This document shows, one piece after another, positions 41,930-50,842 of a DNA stretch of 64,000 nt. The stretch lies in assembly GCA_964620645.1 (NCBI GenBank), contig CAZUHU010000001.1, positions 10,277 to 74,276 on the forward strand, written 5' to 3'. A program made the translations under genes and the position numbers. Each line of letters starts with the position of its first letter. Within the stretch, counting starts at the first letter, position 1. The notes under the pieces are model-generated. The model searched no databases and was not told the DNA's origin. It was given only the letters and a program-made list of their open reading frames with translations. This stretch comes from Bog-950 sp964620645 (GTDB lineage Bacteria; Bacteroidota; Bacteroidia; Chitinophagales; LD1).

Positions 41930-42307
41930 ATGGATATTGAAGCGTTACGGCAGTTTTGCCTTAGCCTGCCCGGGGTTAAGGAAGATATAAAGTGGGGCCA
42001 GGACCTCTGCTTTCTTATAGGGGAAAAAATGTTCTGTGTAACCGGCTTTTCGCCCGATTCAGGCGTTTCTTTAAAGGTTAAGGATGAAGAATTTGAAGAA
42101 CTGGCGTCTTCCGAAGGTATTATACCCGCCCCTTACCTTGCCCGCTATAAATGGATTTACATAAAACCACGAAGTCGTTTCAAAAAAGCAGAGTGGGAGC
42201 ATTACATTACCCAATCGTACGAGCTGATTAAGAACAAGTTACCTGCCAAAATAAAAGCCGGGATAGATAACGATAAGCCTAAAAAAGGCAAAACGAAAAA
42301 GAAATAA
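41930..42307 (+). CDS. MmcQ/YjbR-family protein
   Basis: The 125-residue protein has the YjbR fold pattern: IEALRQFCLSLPGVKEDIKW at the start, then KMFCVTGFSPDSGVSLKV, APYLARYKWIYIKPRS, and AEWEHYITQSYELIKNKLP. The C-terminus is lysine-rich (KPKKGKTKKK). YjbR proteins have a double-wing fold and may bind DNA; their role is not established. It lies upstream of uvrB, in the same direction, 73 nt away. Confidence 0.85.
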   Translation: MDIEALRQFCLSLPGVKEDIKWGQDLCFLIGEKMFCVTGFSPDSGVSLKVKDEEFEELASSEGIIPAPYLARYKWIYIKPRSRFKKAEWEHYITQSYELIKNKLPAKIKAGIDNDKPKKGKTKKK

Positions 42308-42321
42308 GATAGCCTTTGCCT

Positions 42322-42329
42322 TATCTTTG
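42322..42329 (+). promoter_or_regulatory. Predicted -7 element of uvrB
   Basis: TATCTTTG exactly matches the Bacteroidota -7 consensus about 52 nt before the uvrB ATG. No TTG is seen 19-21 nt upstream, so the call is moderate. Confidence 0.45.
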
Positions 42330-42380
42330 CAGGCTGCCTCGCAGTATTTGTTACCACTTAACGCACTCTCTATTCCATAT

Positions 42381-44006
42381 ATGCAGTTTGAATTAACCAC
42401 CAAGTTTCAACCCAGTGGCGACCANNNNNNNNNNNNNNNNNNNNNNNNNNNNNNNNNNNNNNNNNNNNNNNNNNNNNNNNNNNNNNNNNNNNNNNNNNNN
42501 NNNNNNNNNNNNNNNNNNNNNNNNGATTTGCACCGGGGTACATTCCGCGTAAAGGGAGATGTAGTAGAAATAGCTTTACCCTATGTGGACTATGCCTACC
42601 GAGTAACCTTTTTTGGTGATGAGATAGAAGAGATTGAAAGTTTTGAGCCTTCTACCGGCCGCACCCTTGGCAGCCGTATGAATAACGTTGCCATCTTTCC
42701 GGCTAACCTGTATGTTACCTCTAAGGATGTTCTATCGCAGGTGTTGGATGAAATTCGGCTGGAGTTGACCGAACAACTGGAGTATTTCCGCAGTGTAGGC
42801 AAAAACCTGGAAGCCGCCCGCCTTAAGGAGCGCGTTGAGTTTGATATGGAAATGATGCGCGAGTTGGGTTACTGCAGCGGTATCGAAAACTATTCGCGCT
42901 TTTTAGATAGAAGAGCTAAAGGAACACGCCCGTACTGCCTGTTAGATTATTTTCCTGATGACTTTTTATTAGTAATTGACGAAAGCCACGTTACCGTAAA
43001 CCAGGTACGCGGTATGTATGGCGGCGACCGGGCACGAAAAATGAACCTGGTAGAGTATGGCTTCCGCCTGCCCAGCGCACTGGATAACCGCCCGCTGAAC
43101 TTCCATGAGTTTGAGGCAAAAATGAACCAGGTAATTTATGTGAGCGCCACCCCCGGTGATTATGAATTGGAAAAAACAGAAGGCCTGTTTGTTGAACAGG
43201 TAGTTCGCCCAACTGGCCTTTTAGACCCGCCTATAGAAGTTCGCCCAAGCCAAAACCAGATGGACGACCTGATGGAGGAGATAGATGAAAGGGTTAAAAT
43301 GCAGGAAAGGGTGCTGGTAACAACCCTTACTAAACGCATGGCCGAAGAATTAAATAAGTATCTCGGCCGCTTAGGCATAAAATGCCGGTACATCCACTCT
43401 GAAGTAGAAACACTGGACCGTATTGAAATTATAAGGGACCTGCGCCTTGGCAAGTTTGATGTACTAATAGGCGTAAACCTGTTGCGCGAAGGCCTCGATT
43501 TACCGGAAGTATCTTTGGTTGCAATACTGGATGCAGACAAGGAAGGCTTTTTACGCAATAGAAGAAGCCTTATACAGGTTAGCGGGCGTGCTGCGCGTAA
43601 CAGCAATGGCAAGGTTATAATGTATGCAGATAAAATAACAGATAGCATGCAACAGACCATTGACGAAACAACCCGCCGGCGTGAGAAGCAGTTAAAATAC
43701 AATCAGGAACATGGTATAACTCCTTTAACGGTATTCAAAAGCAGGGAAGAAATTTTACAGCAAACTTCGGTGCTTGATATACGCAAAGCATCGCCTGATG
43801 CTTATATTGAAATGCAGGATGAGATAAGCCTTGTAGCTGAGCCTATAATGCAATACATGAACGAAGAACAGCTTAAACGCGCTATTGAGGATACCAAGAA
43901 AAAAATGTATGAAGCATCAAAAGCTACAGACTTTTTAGAAGCCGCCCGCCTGCGCGATGAAATGCTTGCCATGACCAAAATGATGAAAGAGAAATTTGGC
44001 AAATAA
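42381..44006 (+). CDS. uvrB: Excinuclease ABC subunit B, with an internal assembly gap
   Basis: The ATG at 42381 begins QFELTTKFQPSGD, the normal UvrB start. After 100 N the frame resumes at LHRGTFRVKGDVVEIALP, which is near residue 190 of E. coli UvrB. Walker A and the beta-hairpin therefore fall in the gap. The rest is intact: FDLEMM-type (FDMEMMRELGYCSGIENYS), VIDESHVTVNQ (DESH), VSATPGDYELEK, VTTLTKRMAEELNKYL, GRAARN, and a UVR domain at the end (EAARLRDEML). Motif VI reads QVSGRAARN. Family length suggests about 500 nt are missing, not 100. It nicks DNA around lesions with UvrC. Confidence 0.96.
   Translation: MQFELTTKFQPSGDXXXXXXXXXXXXXXXXXXXXXXXXXXXXXXXXXXDLHRGTFRVKGDVVEIALPYVDYAYRVTFFGDEIEEIESFEPSTGRTLGSRMNNVAIFPANLYVTSKDVLSQVLDEIRLELTEQLEYFRSVGKNLEAARLKERVEFDMEMMRELGYCSGIENYSRFLDRRAKGTRPYCLLDYFPDDFLLVIDESHVTVNQVRGMYGGDRARKMNLVEYGFRLPSALDNRPLNFHEFEAKMNQVIYVSATPGDYELEKTEGLFVEQVVRPTGLLDPPIEVRPSQNQMDDLMEEIDERVKMQERVLVTTLTKRMAEELNKYLGRLGIKCRYIHSEVETLDRIEIIRDLRLGKFDVLIGVNLLREGLDLPEVSLVAILDADKEGFLRNRRSLIQVSGRAARNSNGKVIMYADKITDSMQQTIDETTRRREKQLKYNQEHGITPLTVFKSREEILQQTSVLDIRKASPDAYIEMQDEISLVAEPIMQYMNEEQLKRAIEDTKKKMYEASKATDFLEAARLRDEMLAMTKMMKEKFGK
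42425..42524. other. Assembly gap (100 N) inside uvrB
   Basis: Exactly 100 unknown bases. Comparison with E. coli UvrB suggests about 165-175 residues are missing, so about 500 nt in truth. Confidence 0.98.
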
Positions 44007-44053
44007 AGTCGTGCATATGTTTGATTTCAATTAAGCAGCGTTATTTCATCAAT

Positions 44054-44575
44054 ATGGTTCAAAGAATTGAAATAATTAAAGGAGACATTACCACACAGAT
44101 GGTAGATGCTATTGTAAATGCTGCCAATACCTCTTTATTAGGTGGTGGCGGGGTTGACGGGGCAATTCACCGTGCTGCAGGTAAAGAGTTATTGGAAGAA
44201 TGTAGAGCGCTTGATGGTTGCCGAACCGGTGAGGCTAAAATTACCAAAGGCTATAAATTGCCCGCAAAATTTGTGATACATACAGCAGGCCCTGTTTGGA
44301 AAGGCGGCAAAGAAAATGAAGCAAACCTGTTGCGCAATTGCTACCAAAACTCACTTCAAATAGCCTGTGATAAAAAGTTAACCACTATCGCTTTTCCTGC
44401 TATCAGCACCGGTGTTTACGGTTACCCTATTGAAGATGCAACCTACATTGCCTTAACCACCGTAATTAGCTTTTTAAAAGAAAGTGAATTGCCGCAAAAA
44501 GTGGTGTTTGTTTGCTTCTCTGATAGCGACCTGGCCATTTATATTAGAACCTTTAATGCAATAGCAAATGGATAA
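44054..44575 (+). CDS. Macrodomain protein (YmdB/MacroD-like)
   Basis: From the ATG at 44054 (a TTG at 44021 is in frame) the protein has 173 residues. It has the ADP-ribose-binding motifs IVNAANTSLLGGGGVDGAIH and FPAISTGVYGYP, and the catalytic-type Asn/Asp pair of MacroD enzymes in NAANTSLLGGGGVD. It would remove ADP-ribose from proteins or deacetylate O-acetyl-ADP-ribose in the cytoplasm. It follows uvrB and overlaps the DinB gene by 8 nt. Confidence 0.93.
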   Translation: MVQRIEIIKGDITTQMVDAIVNAANTSLLGGGGVDGAIHRAAGKELLEECRALDGCRTGEAKITKGYKLPAKFVIHTAGPVWKGGKENEANLLRNCYQNSLQIACDKKLTTIAFPAISTGVYGYPIEDATYIALTTVISFLKESELPQKVVFVCFSDSDLAIYIRTFNAIANG

Positions 44576-45053
44576 TACCCATAAACAATATCGGCCGGGG
44601 CCATTAGGCGCTTTAATGGATGAATACCAAAAAGTGGCTGCAGAGTTTGAGGCCGTACTATTATCTATCAGTGAAGATGATTTTGTTAAGATATTGGATA
44701 CCCAAACCCAGGACCCATCCTGCGTATCGGTTCAGGCAATTTGCGCACACGTAGTTCGTTGCGGTTATAACTACGCTAACTATATACGCAAACAATGGCA
44801 TGAGCCTATAACCGGCAACAAAAAGAACTTTGCATTCAGTTCGCCTCAGGAAGTTATTGCCGAAATGAAATTGATGCTGGCCTATACCGAGGAAACATTA
44901 GCCAATAAAAACGACCTGACTTTTCAGGATGTGCTGGATAACATTATTAAAAGCGGTTGGGGACAAAATTTTGATTTGGAACAGCTACTGGAACATGCCA
45001 TAGTACACATCTTAAGGCACCGTAGGCAGATAGAGAAATTGCTGGGGCGTTAG
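44568..45053 (+). CDS. DinB-superfamily protein
   Basis: The 161-residue helical protein has the four-helix DinB pattern with likely metal ligands: His in AQAICAHVVRCGYNYANYIR (SVQAICAHVVRCGYN), and two more in LEQLLEHAIVHILRHRRQIE. DinB proteins bind divalent metals and may use bacillithiol, mycothiol or other thiols as cofactors; the substrate here is unknown. It overlaps the macrodomain gene by 8 nt and so shares its transcript. It ends 5 nt from the convergent rnz. Confidence 0.82.
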   Translation: MDNTHKQYRPGPLGALMDEYQKVAAEFEAVLLSISEDDFVKILDTQTQDPSCVSVQAICAHVVRCGYNYANYIRKQWHEPITGNKKNFAFSSPQEVIAEMKLMLAYTEETLANKNDLTFQDVLDNIIKSGWGQNFDLEQLLEHAIVHILRHRRQIEKLLGR

Positions 45054-45058
45054 TGCGC

Positions 45059-45997
45059 TTATAGCTGTGTTGCTGCTTTATGCACTTCCATAGCAAAGGT
45101 CTTTCCTTCTTCTGCCAGATAAGATTCTGCAAATACTTCCCTGGCTTCGTACAACAGGGGTTCAAGGTTTTCGTAACGGGCGCTAAAGTGACCGAGAATT
45201 AGTTTTTTTACCCCTGCAGTTTTTGCAATATGAGCCGCCTGTTTGGTGGTGGTATGGAAAGTTTCGGCAGCGCGTTCGGCGTGGGCATGTATAAACGTTG
45301 ACTCGTGATATAACAGGTCAATACCGCGTATTTGCTCAATGTAGCTTTCAGTAAATACTGTATCGCTGCAATAGGCATAACTGCGCGGTGGCAGGGGCAC
45401 GCTGGTTAACTCCTTATTGGGTATAGTTACTCCGCCTTCTGTTACAAAATCATCACCCCGTTTAATACCGCTGATATAATCGAACGGAATGTTGTATTCT
45501 GTAATCTTGGCCGGAATAATCTTTCGCAGATTTTGTTTTTCGCGAAACAAAAAGCCGGTTGTCGGCAGGCGGTGTTTTAGAATAATGGTTTCTACACTTA
45601 TAACACTATCCTCGTATATAATTCTTGGCTTGTCCGCCATTATAGGATGAAAGTGTATGTCGTAACGCAGTGTTGTTTCGGAGTGCTTAAAATGCAGGTT
45701 CAGAATATCCATTAGGGCCGGTGGGCCATAAAGATTCAGGGGATGCTCGCGCCAGTTAAGGTTAAAGGAAGTTAGCAGCGCAACAAGGCCAAAGAAATGA
45801 TCGCCATGCAGGTGGCTGATGAAAATATTGTCCATTCTGCCCCGCTTAATGGCATACTTAATCATTTGAAACTGGGTGCCCTCACCACAGTCTACCAAAA
45901 AAACACTTCCGTTGTAATTAACGACCTGCGCAGACGGATGGCGGTCAAAAGCGGGTATGGCTCCATTGCACCCTAAAATGGTAAGCTCAAATTGCAT
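45059..45997 (-). CDS. rnz: Ribonuclease Z
   Basis: The 312-residue metallo-beta-lactamase enzyme starts FELTILGCNGAIPAFDRHPS and has the zinc motif H62-x-H64-x-D66-H67 in SHLHGDHFFGLVALL, further ligands in CSDTVFTESYIE and ILGHFSARY, and the PHxP-like exosite region. It cuts tRNA precursors at the 3' end. It is preceded by a STAS gene with a 13-nt gap on the same strand, a pairing often seen in Bacteroidota. Confidence 0.95.
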   Translation of the reverse strand: MQFELTILGCNGAIPAFDRHPSAQVVNYNGSVFLVDCGEGTQFQMIKYAIKRGRMDNIFISHLHGDHFFGLVALLTSFNLNWREHPLNLYGPPALMDILNLHFKHSETTLRYDIHFHPIMADKPRIIYEDSVISVETIILKHRLPTTGFLFREKQNLRKIIPAKITEYNIPFDYISGIKRGDDFVTEGGVTIPNKELTSVPLPPRSYAYCSDTVFTESYIEQIRGIDLLYHESTFIHAHAERAAETFHTTTKQAAHIAKTAGVKKLILGHFSARYENLEPLLYEAREVFAESYLAEEGKTFAMEVHKAATQL

Positions 45998-46010
45998 GAA
46001 GCCTTAAAGC

Positions 46011-46379
46011 TTAACTTCTTAAATCTTTGTCCAACTCTTCCATCATAACAAAATCAACCGACTCTGTTAACGAGGCAACGATATTCAGTATCGGCTCAAG
46101 CTGGGAAATTTTAATCAGTTTTTGGATGTGTGGGTTTAAGCCTGTAAGCACAAACATACCGCCGGCTTCCTTACATAAGCGGTTACCTACTAAAAGAGCG
46201 CTAAGGCCTGATGAATCAACATATTGTACCTCGGCTAAATCAAGCACTACGTTACGAAAACCTTCGTTGTTAAGAATAACCAGTTCCGATTTAAGGTGCG
46301 GAGCCAGGTTACTCAATAACTTCTCCTCATTCAGCTTTACAATAACCAGACGGTCTCTTTTATCTACTTGAAATTTCAT
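46011..46379 (-). CDS. STAS-domain anti-sigma factor antagonist
   Basis: The 122-residue protein is a single STAS domain: LVIVKLNEEKLLSNLAPHLK, VVLDLAEVQYVDSSGLSALL (with the phosphorylatable Ser at 56/57, DSSG), and FVLTGLNPHIQKLIKISQL. In Bacillus such proteins bind an anti-sigma kinase; no kinase or sigma factor is adjacent. It is the upstream gene of the pair with rnz. Confidence 0.9.
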   Translation of the reverse strand: MKFQVDKRDRLVIVKLNEEKLLSNLAPHLKSELVILNNEGFRNVVLDLAEVQYVDSSGLSALLVGNRLCKEAGGMFVLTGLNPHIQKLIKISQLEPILNIVASLTESVDFVMMEELDKDLRS

Positions 46380-46794
46380 GTGCCGGGCTTTTTAGTGTGA
46401 ATCGCTTACTAATCTACGGTTTTTTTCTGAAACTACTAATTCCGCCGCAATGTATGGAAAAGGATTGTTTTCGAGAAATAATACTGTTTTCACAAATTCC
46501 GGATAGGCATCTGCCGTTCGGTAAAAGTGAGCGGTTTATAATATTTTTAGAAGCTGAGATTAAGGATTTAAGCAGCGTTGGCGTCTAACAAATAAACAGG
46601 TAGTAGAGTAATTACGACACTTAACATGCCTTATAAGTATTTAGCTGGCGCGGTATTTTGATGTTTAGCCACAAATGACTTAGGTTTGACAGAGAGGATG
46701 CAATTAAAACGGTTAACATGGCGTCTTTATCAGGGTAGAACCGACAGTATGTCGTAACATCTATTCTGGATTGATATTTGACTAAAACTCTTCA
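46380..46794 (+). promoter_or_regulatory. clpC upstream region with promoter
   Basis: This 415-nt interval separates the STAS gene and clpC. It holds one strong consensus promoter for clpC: TTG at 46658-46660, 20 nt, TAGGTTTG at 46681-46688, giving a leader of about 100 nt. A small hairpin CGACA/TGTCG lies at 46742-46754. A 63-codon frame (46397-46588) has no family resemblance and no good start, and I do not call it. I see nothing else recognisable. Confidence 0.6.
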
Positions 46795-49338
46795 ATGGAA
46801 GCAAAATTTTCACCAAAGGTTAAGGAGGTTATCTCCTACAGCCGCGAAGAAGCGCTAAGGCTCAATCACGACTTCATCGGGATTGAACACCTGGTGCTTG
46901 GCCTTATACGCGAAGGCGAAGGCCTGGCAATTAAAACGATGAAGAGCCTGGAAATTGACCCTGTCATGCTCCGCAAAACCATCGAAGATTCGATTAAAGA
47001 TAAAACGGCTAAAGGCAACTTTAACCCTAACAACCTGCCCCTAACAAAGCAGGCTGAAAAGGTTTTAAAAATTACCGTTTTAGAGGCAAAAGTGATGAAA
47101 AGTGATGTTATTGGCACCGAACACCTTATGCTCTCAATTCTGAAAAACAAGGACAACGTTGTTACCCAGATTTTCTCGCAGTTTGACGTGGATTACGAAG
47201 TATTTAAGGCCGAATTAGAGGGCGTGCAAAACGACATTAAGGCAGAAGCGCCTAACGACCCACCTGAAGATGAACCTTTTGAGGAGGAAAAATCAAGGGG
47301 TTATGGCCAACAGCCGGCCTCTAAAAAGCCCGGTAATGCTAAATCTAAGACTCCGGTACTGGATAACTTTGGCCGCGATGTAACGCACCTGGCTGAAGAG
47401 GGCGCCCTTGACCCGATTGTAGGCCGCGAAAACGAGATTGAGCGTGTATCGCAAATCCTTTCGCGCCGCAAAAAGAACAACCCTATCCTTATAGGTGAGC
47501 CCGGTGTAGGTAAAACCGCCATTGTGGAGGGCTTAGCCCTGCGCATAGTGCAGAAGAAAGTAAGCCGCGTGCTGTTTAACAAGCGCATTGTAATGCTTGA
47601 CCTTGCTGCTTTGGTTGCCGGTACCAAATACCGCGGCCAGTTTGAGGAGCGCATGAAAGCCATTATGAACGAACTGGAAAAGAACCGCGATGTGATTCTG
47701 TTTATCGATGAGATACACACTATCGTGGGTGCAGGTGGAGCAACCGGTTCACTGGATGCCTCCAACATTTTTAAGCCGGCATTGGCCCGTGGAGAACTGC
47801 AGTGTATAGGTGCTTCAACGCTGGATGAATACCGCCAGTACATCGAGAAGGACGGCGCTTTGGCCCGCAGGTTCCAACAGGTAATTGTTGATCCACCATC
47901 TCCGGAAGAAACTGTACAGATATTAAATAATATTAAGCCGAAGTACGAAGACTATCACAGTGTTGATTACAGCAAGGAAGCTGTTGAAGCCTGTGTTAAG
48001 CTTTCTACCCGTTACATCACCGATCGCTTTTTGCCGGATAAGGCAATAGATGTAATGGATGAAGTAGGCGCCCGTGTGCACCTGAAGAACATTCATGTCC
48101 CCAAAAACATTGTGGACCTTGAAAAACAGGTTGAAGAAATAAAGCATCAGAAGAACCACGTAGTAAAGAGCCAGAAGTATGAAGAGGCTGCCAAACTACG
48201 CGATACCGAGAAACGCCTGTTAGAAGAACTGGACAAGGCGAAGGCGCAGTGGGACGAAGAAGCAAAAACCAAGCACTTTCCGGTAACTGAGGAGGATATT
48301 GCCGAAGTTGTTGCAATGATGACAGGTATACCTGTGAACAAAATTGCCCAAAGCGAAAGCAATAAGCTGGTAAACATGAGCGGCGAAATTCAAGGCGCCG
48401 TGATTGGGCAGGACGAAGCGGTTAAAAAAGTGGTTAAGGCCATTCAGCGTAACCGTGTAGGTCTTAAGGATCCTAAGAAGCCTATTGGCACATTCATCTT
48501 CCTTGGCCCTACAGGTGTAGGTAAAACGGAATTGGCTAAGTCCATAGCCCGCTACCTTTTTGATAGTGAAGATGCACTGGTGCGTATTGATATGAGCGAA
48601 TACATGGAGAAATTCAGCGTTAGCCGCTTAGTGGGCGCGCCTCCGGGATATGTAGGTTATGAAGAGGGCGGGCAGCTTACCGAAAAAGTACGTCGTAAGC
48701 CTTATAGCGTAGTGTTGTTGGATGAAATTGAAAAAGCACACCCAGATGTATTCAACATTCTGTTGCAGGTGTTTGATGACGGCATCTTAACCGACAGCCT
48801 GGGCCGCCGTGTTGATTTCAAGAATACGCTGATTATCATGACTTCGAACATCGGTGCCCGCGACCTTAAAGACTTCGGACAAGGGGTAGGCTTTGCTACT
48901 TCTTCAAAATCGGCCCAAAGTGATGAGTATAGCAAGAATGTGATTTCGAAAGCGCTTAAGAGAACCTTCTCTCCTGAATTTTTGAACCGTATTGATGATG
49001 TAATCATCTTCAATAGCCTTGAGAAGGATTCTATCTTCAAAATCATCAATATCGCTTTACGCGATGTTACCAAACGCCTGAATGAGCTTGGCTTTGAGAT
49101 TAAGTTGACCGATGAGGCCAGCGACTTTTTGGCAGAAAAAGGTTACGACCCGCAGTTTGGTGCACGTCCGCTGCACAGAGCTATTCAGAAGTATGTTGAG
49201 GACCCATTGGCTGAAGAAATACTTCGCGCTAATGCCAAGCCCGGCGATACATTCCTCATAGAACTGGAAAAAGGCAGTGAAGAGTTAAAGATCACACACA
49301 AGGCCGCCAAGAAAAAGGCAGAGCCTAAAGAGGAATAA
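46795..49338 (+). CDS. clpC: Clp protease ATP-binding subunit ClpC
   Basis: The 847-residue AAA+ unfoldase has an N-domain with two Clp repeats (about 1-140, SPKVKEVISYSREEALRL), an acidic linker (about 150-170), AAA1 with Walker A GEPGVGKTAIVEG (about 234), a UVR-type middle region (EEAAKLRDTEKRLLEEL), AAA2 with Walker A GPTGVGKTELAKS (about 571), and VFDDGILTDSLGRRVDF. It feeds proteins to ClpP in the cytoplasm. The C-terminal tail is lysine-rich (AAKKKAEPKEE). It has its own promoter and a strong terminator. Confidence 0.95.
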   Translation: MEAKFSPKVKEVISYSREEALRLNHDFIGIEHLVLGLIREGEGLAIKTMKSLEIDPVMLRKTIEDSIKDKTAKGNFNPNNLPLTKQAEKVLKITVLEAKVMKSDVIGTEHLMLSILKNKDNVVTQIFSQFDVDYEVFKAELEGVQNDIKAEAPNDPPEDEPFEEEKSRGYGQQPASKKPGNAKSKTPVLDNFGRDVTHLAEEGALDPIVGRENEIERVSQILSRRKKNNPILIGEPGVGKTAIVEGLALRIVQKKVSRVLFNKRIVMLDLAALVAGTKYRGQFEERMKAIMNELEKNRDVILFIDEIHTIVGAGGATGSLDASNIFKPALARGELQCIGASTLDEYRQYIEKDGALARRFQQVIVDPPSPEETVQILNNIKPKYEDYHSVDYSKEAVEACVKLSTRYITDRFLPDKAIDVMDEVGARVHLKNIHVPKNIVDLEKQVEEIKHQKNHVVKSQKYEEAAKLRDTEKRLLEELDKAKAQWDEEAKTKHFPVTEEDIAEVVAMMTGIPVNKIAQSESNKLVNMSGEIQGAVIGQDEAVKKVVKAIQRNRVGLKDPKKPIGTFIFLGPTGVGKTELAKSIARYLFDSEDALVRIDMSEYMEKFSVSRLVGAPPGYVGYEEGGQLTEKVRRKPYSVVLLDEIEKAHPDVFNILLQVFDDGILTDSLGRRVDFKNTLIIMTSNIGARDLKDFGQGVGFATSSKSAQSDEYSKNVISKALKRTFSPEFLNRIDDVIIFNSLEKDSIFKIINIALRDVTKRLNELGFEIKLTDEASDFLAEKGYDPQFGARPLHRAIQKYVEDPLAEEILRANAKPGDTFLIELEKGSEELKITHKAAKKKAEPKEE

Positions 49339-49340
49339 AT

Positions 49341-49373
49341 AAAAAGCCCTTCGGAATTCGAAGGGCTTTTTTT
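49341..49373. terminator. Rho-independent terminator after clpC
   Basis: A perfect 13-bp stem (49341-49353 with 49359-49371), beginning AAAAAGCCC, has a 5-nt loop and runs into seven T. It lies just past the clpC stop and 7 nt before the convergent thioredoxin gene's stop, so it probably ends both transcripts. Confidence 0.92.
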
Positions 49374-49379
49374 ATGCGC

Positions 49380-50786
49380 TTACTTGAGCGCTTTTAGTAT
49401 TTGTGCCTCTAATTGAGCGCCGTAAATACCTTTCGCCAAAATTTTACCATCTCTATCTAATAGAAAAACTGCCGGTGTGGTGGTTACATTATATAAGGGC
49501 AATACTTTACTTTCTTTCAAAGGCACCAGCTCGCTAACATTTATACCGCTTAGCTTATTGGCAGCAAGTGCTTTTTCCCACTCTTCTTTCTTTTCATCAA
49601 CGCTTACTGCAAAAAGGCCCAGGCCCTGCTTCTTGTATTGTTCATACAGGCGCTCAATTTCGGGTGTTTCCTTTTTACAACGGGTACACCAGCTAATCCA
49701 GTACACCAACAGCGTTACCTTATTCTTTTTGCATTGCTCATACAAGCTTTGCGCCTTGCCATTTATATCATATAACAGCATGTCGCGCCCCTTACTACCT
49801 ACCATGCTGTTTTGCATATTGCTAAGGCGGTTAAGGTCTTCCATACTAAGGTTAAGGGCGCAACCGTTGGGGTGTTTCTCCGTAATGTAGTTGACTAATA
49901 CTTCGCTTTTATATTTTAAAAACACTTTTAATAAAGAAGTATACACGAAGCTGTTTACCTCTTCATTGTCCCTAAGGCTTGCCATTACTACATCTATACC
50001 TGCCCGTGAGCCATCAGAAGTTTTATCAGTATAAGAAGATAGGTAAACGTGTATTTTATCAATATAGGCATAGTGACGCAGCAGGCGGCTATCGTTAGCA
50101 TTTATACTGTCAAAATAATGGTCGTGCAATAAAGCGCGGTAACCATCGTACTGCAATGGCCAAACCGCATTCTGGCTTCGGAACGGCACTTTATTAATAG
50201 GCACCAGCACTTCGCTCACAAAGGTTTTAGGATAAGCGCGCTCTATCTGAACCAGTTGGGCATAGTAGCTCTGGTATAAATACTCTGTATTATCTTCTAT
50301 TACTTTTAACTGGCGCTTGTAATCAGGGGCAAAAAAAGAAACCGCTTCCAATTTGGCAGCCTGCTCCGTAAACAAAGGTTCAAACTGCTGAATAACTTTT
50401 ATCAACTGCAGGTAAGCCTCATTTTCGTGGCTGTTTTCAATAGCAGCTTCGCCATTCATAATATCCTGGTAGGCTGCCGAAACCCTTACATTGTTATCTG
50501 CTGCGGTAAGAAGGAGTTCAGCCTGGTTCTGTTTTTCACTTTTAAATTTAAGTGCGTATAGCCCATCAGTAAAGTTGGTTATTGTAAATTTTATTAGGGT
50601 ATCCCCTTTTATAACTACCGAATCAATGGCACTAAAATCTTCGCCGTAAAACTGCATTAGCTGTAGCTGGTCTGCACGTTTAATACTTGCCGGAAAGCCA
50701 TAAATACTTACCGTAAATGAATAGCTCACGGCGTAGCTTGCCCCGGTAACCGTTAACAGTAACAAACTCAAAAAGTATTTTTTCAT
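49380..50786 (-). CDS. TlpA/ResA-like thioredoxin-fold protein
   Basis: The 468-residue protein has a signal peptide (LSLLLLTVTGASYAVSYS), a beta-rich N-terminal domain (DUF4369-like, about 25-120), a helical middle, and a C-terminal thioredoxin domain. The active site is CTRC in VYWISWCTRCKKETPEIERL (about 366-369), with the cis-Pro loop NVTTTPAVFLLDRDGKI. Such exported proteins reduce or exchange disulfides in the periplasm. It is immediately downstream of the large surface protein with many C-terminal cysteines, a possible client. Confidence 0.88.
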   Translation of the reverse strand: MKKYFLSLLLLTVTGASYAVSYSFTVSIYGFPASIKRADQLQLMQFYGEDFSAIDSVVIKGDTLIKFTITNFTDGLYALKFKSEKQNQAELLLTAADNNVRVSAAYQDIMNGEAAIENSHENEAYLQLIKVIQQFEPLFTEQAAKLEAVSFFAPDYKRQLKVIEDNTEYLYQSYYAQLVQIERAYPKTFVSEVLVPINKVPFRSQNAVWPLQYDGYRALLHDHYFDSINANDSRLLRHYAYIDKIHVYLSSYTDKTSDGSRAGIDVVMASLRDNEEVNSFVYTSLLKVFLKYKSEVLVNYITEKHPNGCALNLSMEDLNRLSNMQNSMVGSKGRDMLLYDINGKAQSLYEQCKKNKVTLLVYWISWCTRCKKETPEIERLYEQYKKQGLGLFAVSVDEKKEEWEKALAANKLSGINVSELVPLKESKVLPLYNVTTTPAVFLLDRDGKILAKGIYGAQLEAQILKALK

Positions 50787-50798
50787 AGTATAAATACA

Positions 50799-50820
50799 AA
50801 ACGCTGCCTAAGCAGCGTTT
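50799..50820 (-). terminator. Terminator-like hairpin after the tail-fibre-like gene
   Basis: AAACGCTGC (50799-50807) and GCAGCGTTT (50812-50820) form a perfect 9-bp stem with a 4-nt loop. On the minus strand it ends in TTTTG and a further AT-rich tract. It lies between the large surface gene and the thioredoxin gene. Confidence 0.65.
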
Positions 50821-50842
50821 CGCAAATTAAAGAGTTATATCG

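Noticed and set aside
46397..46588. 63-codon plus-strand frame upstream of clpC
   Set aside because: Starts with GTG, shows no recognisable domain or signal, and sits in a region with a clear promoter further on; likely chance.
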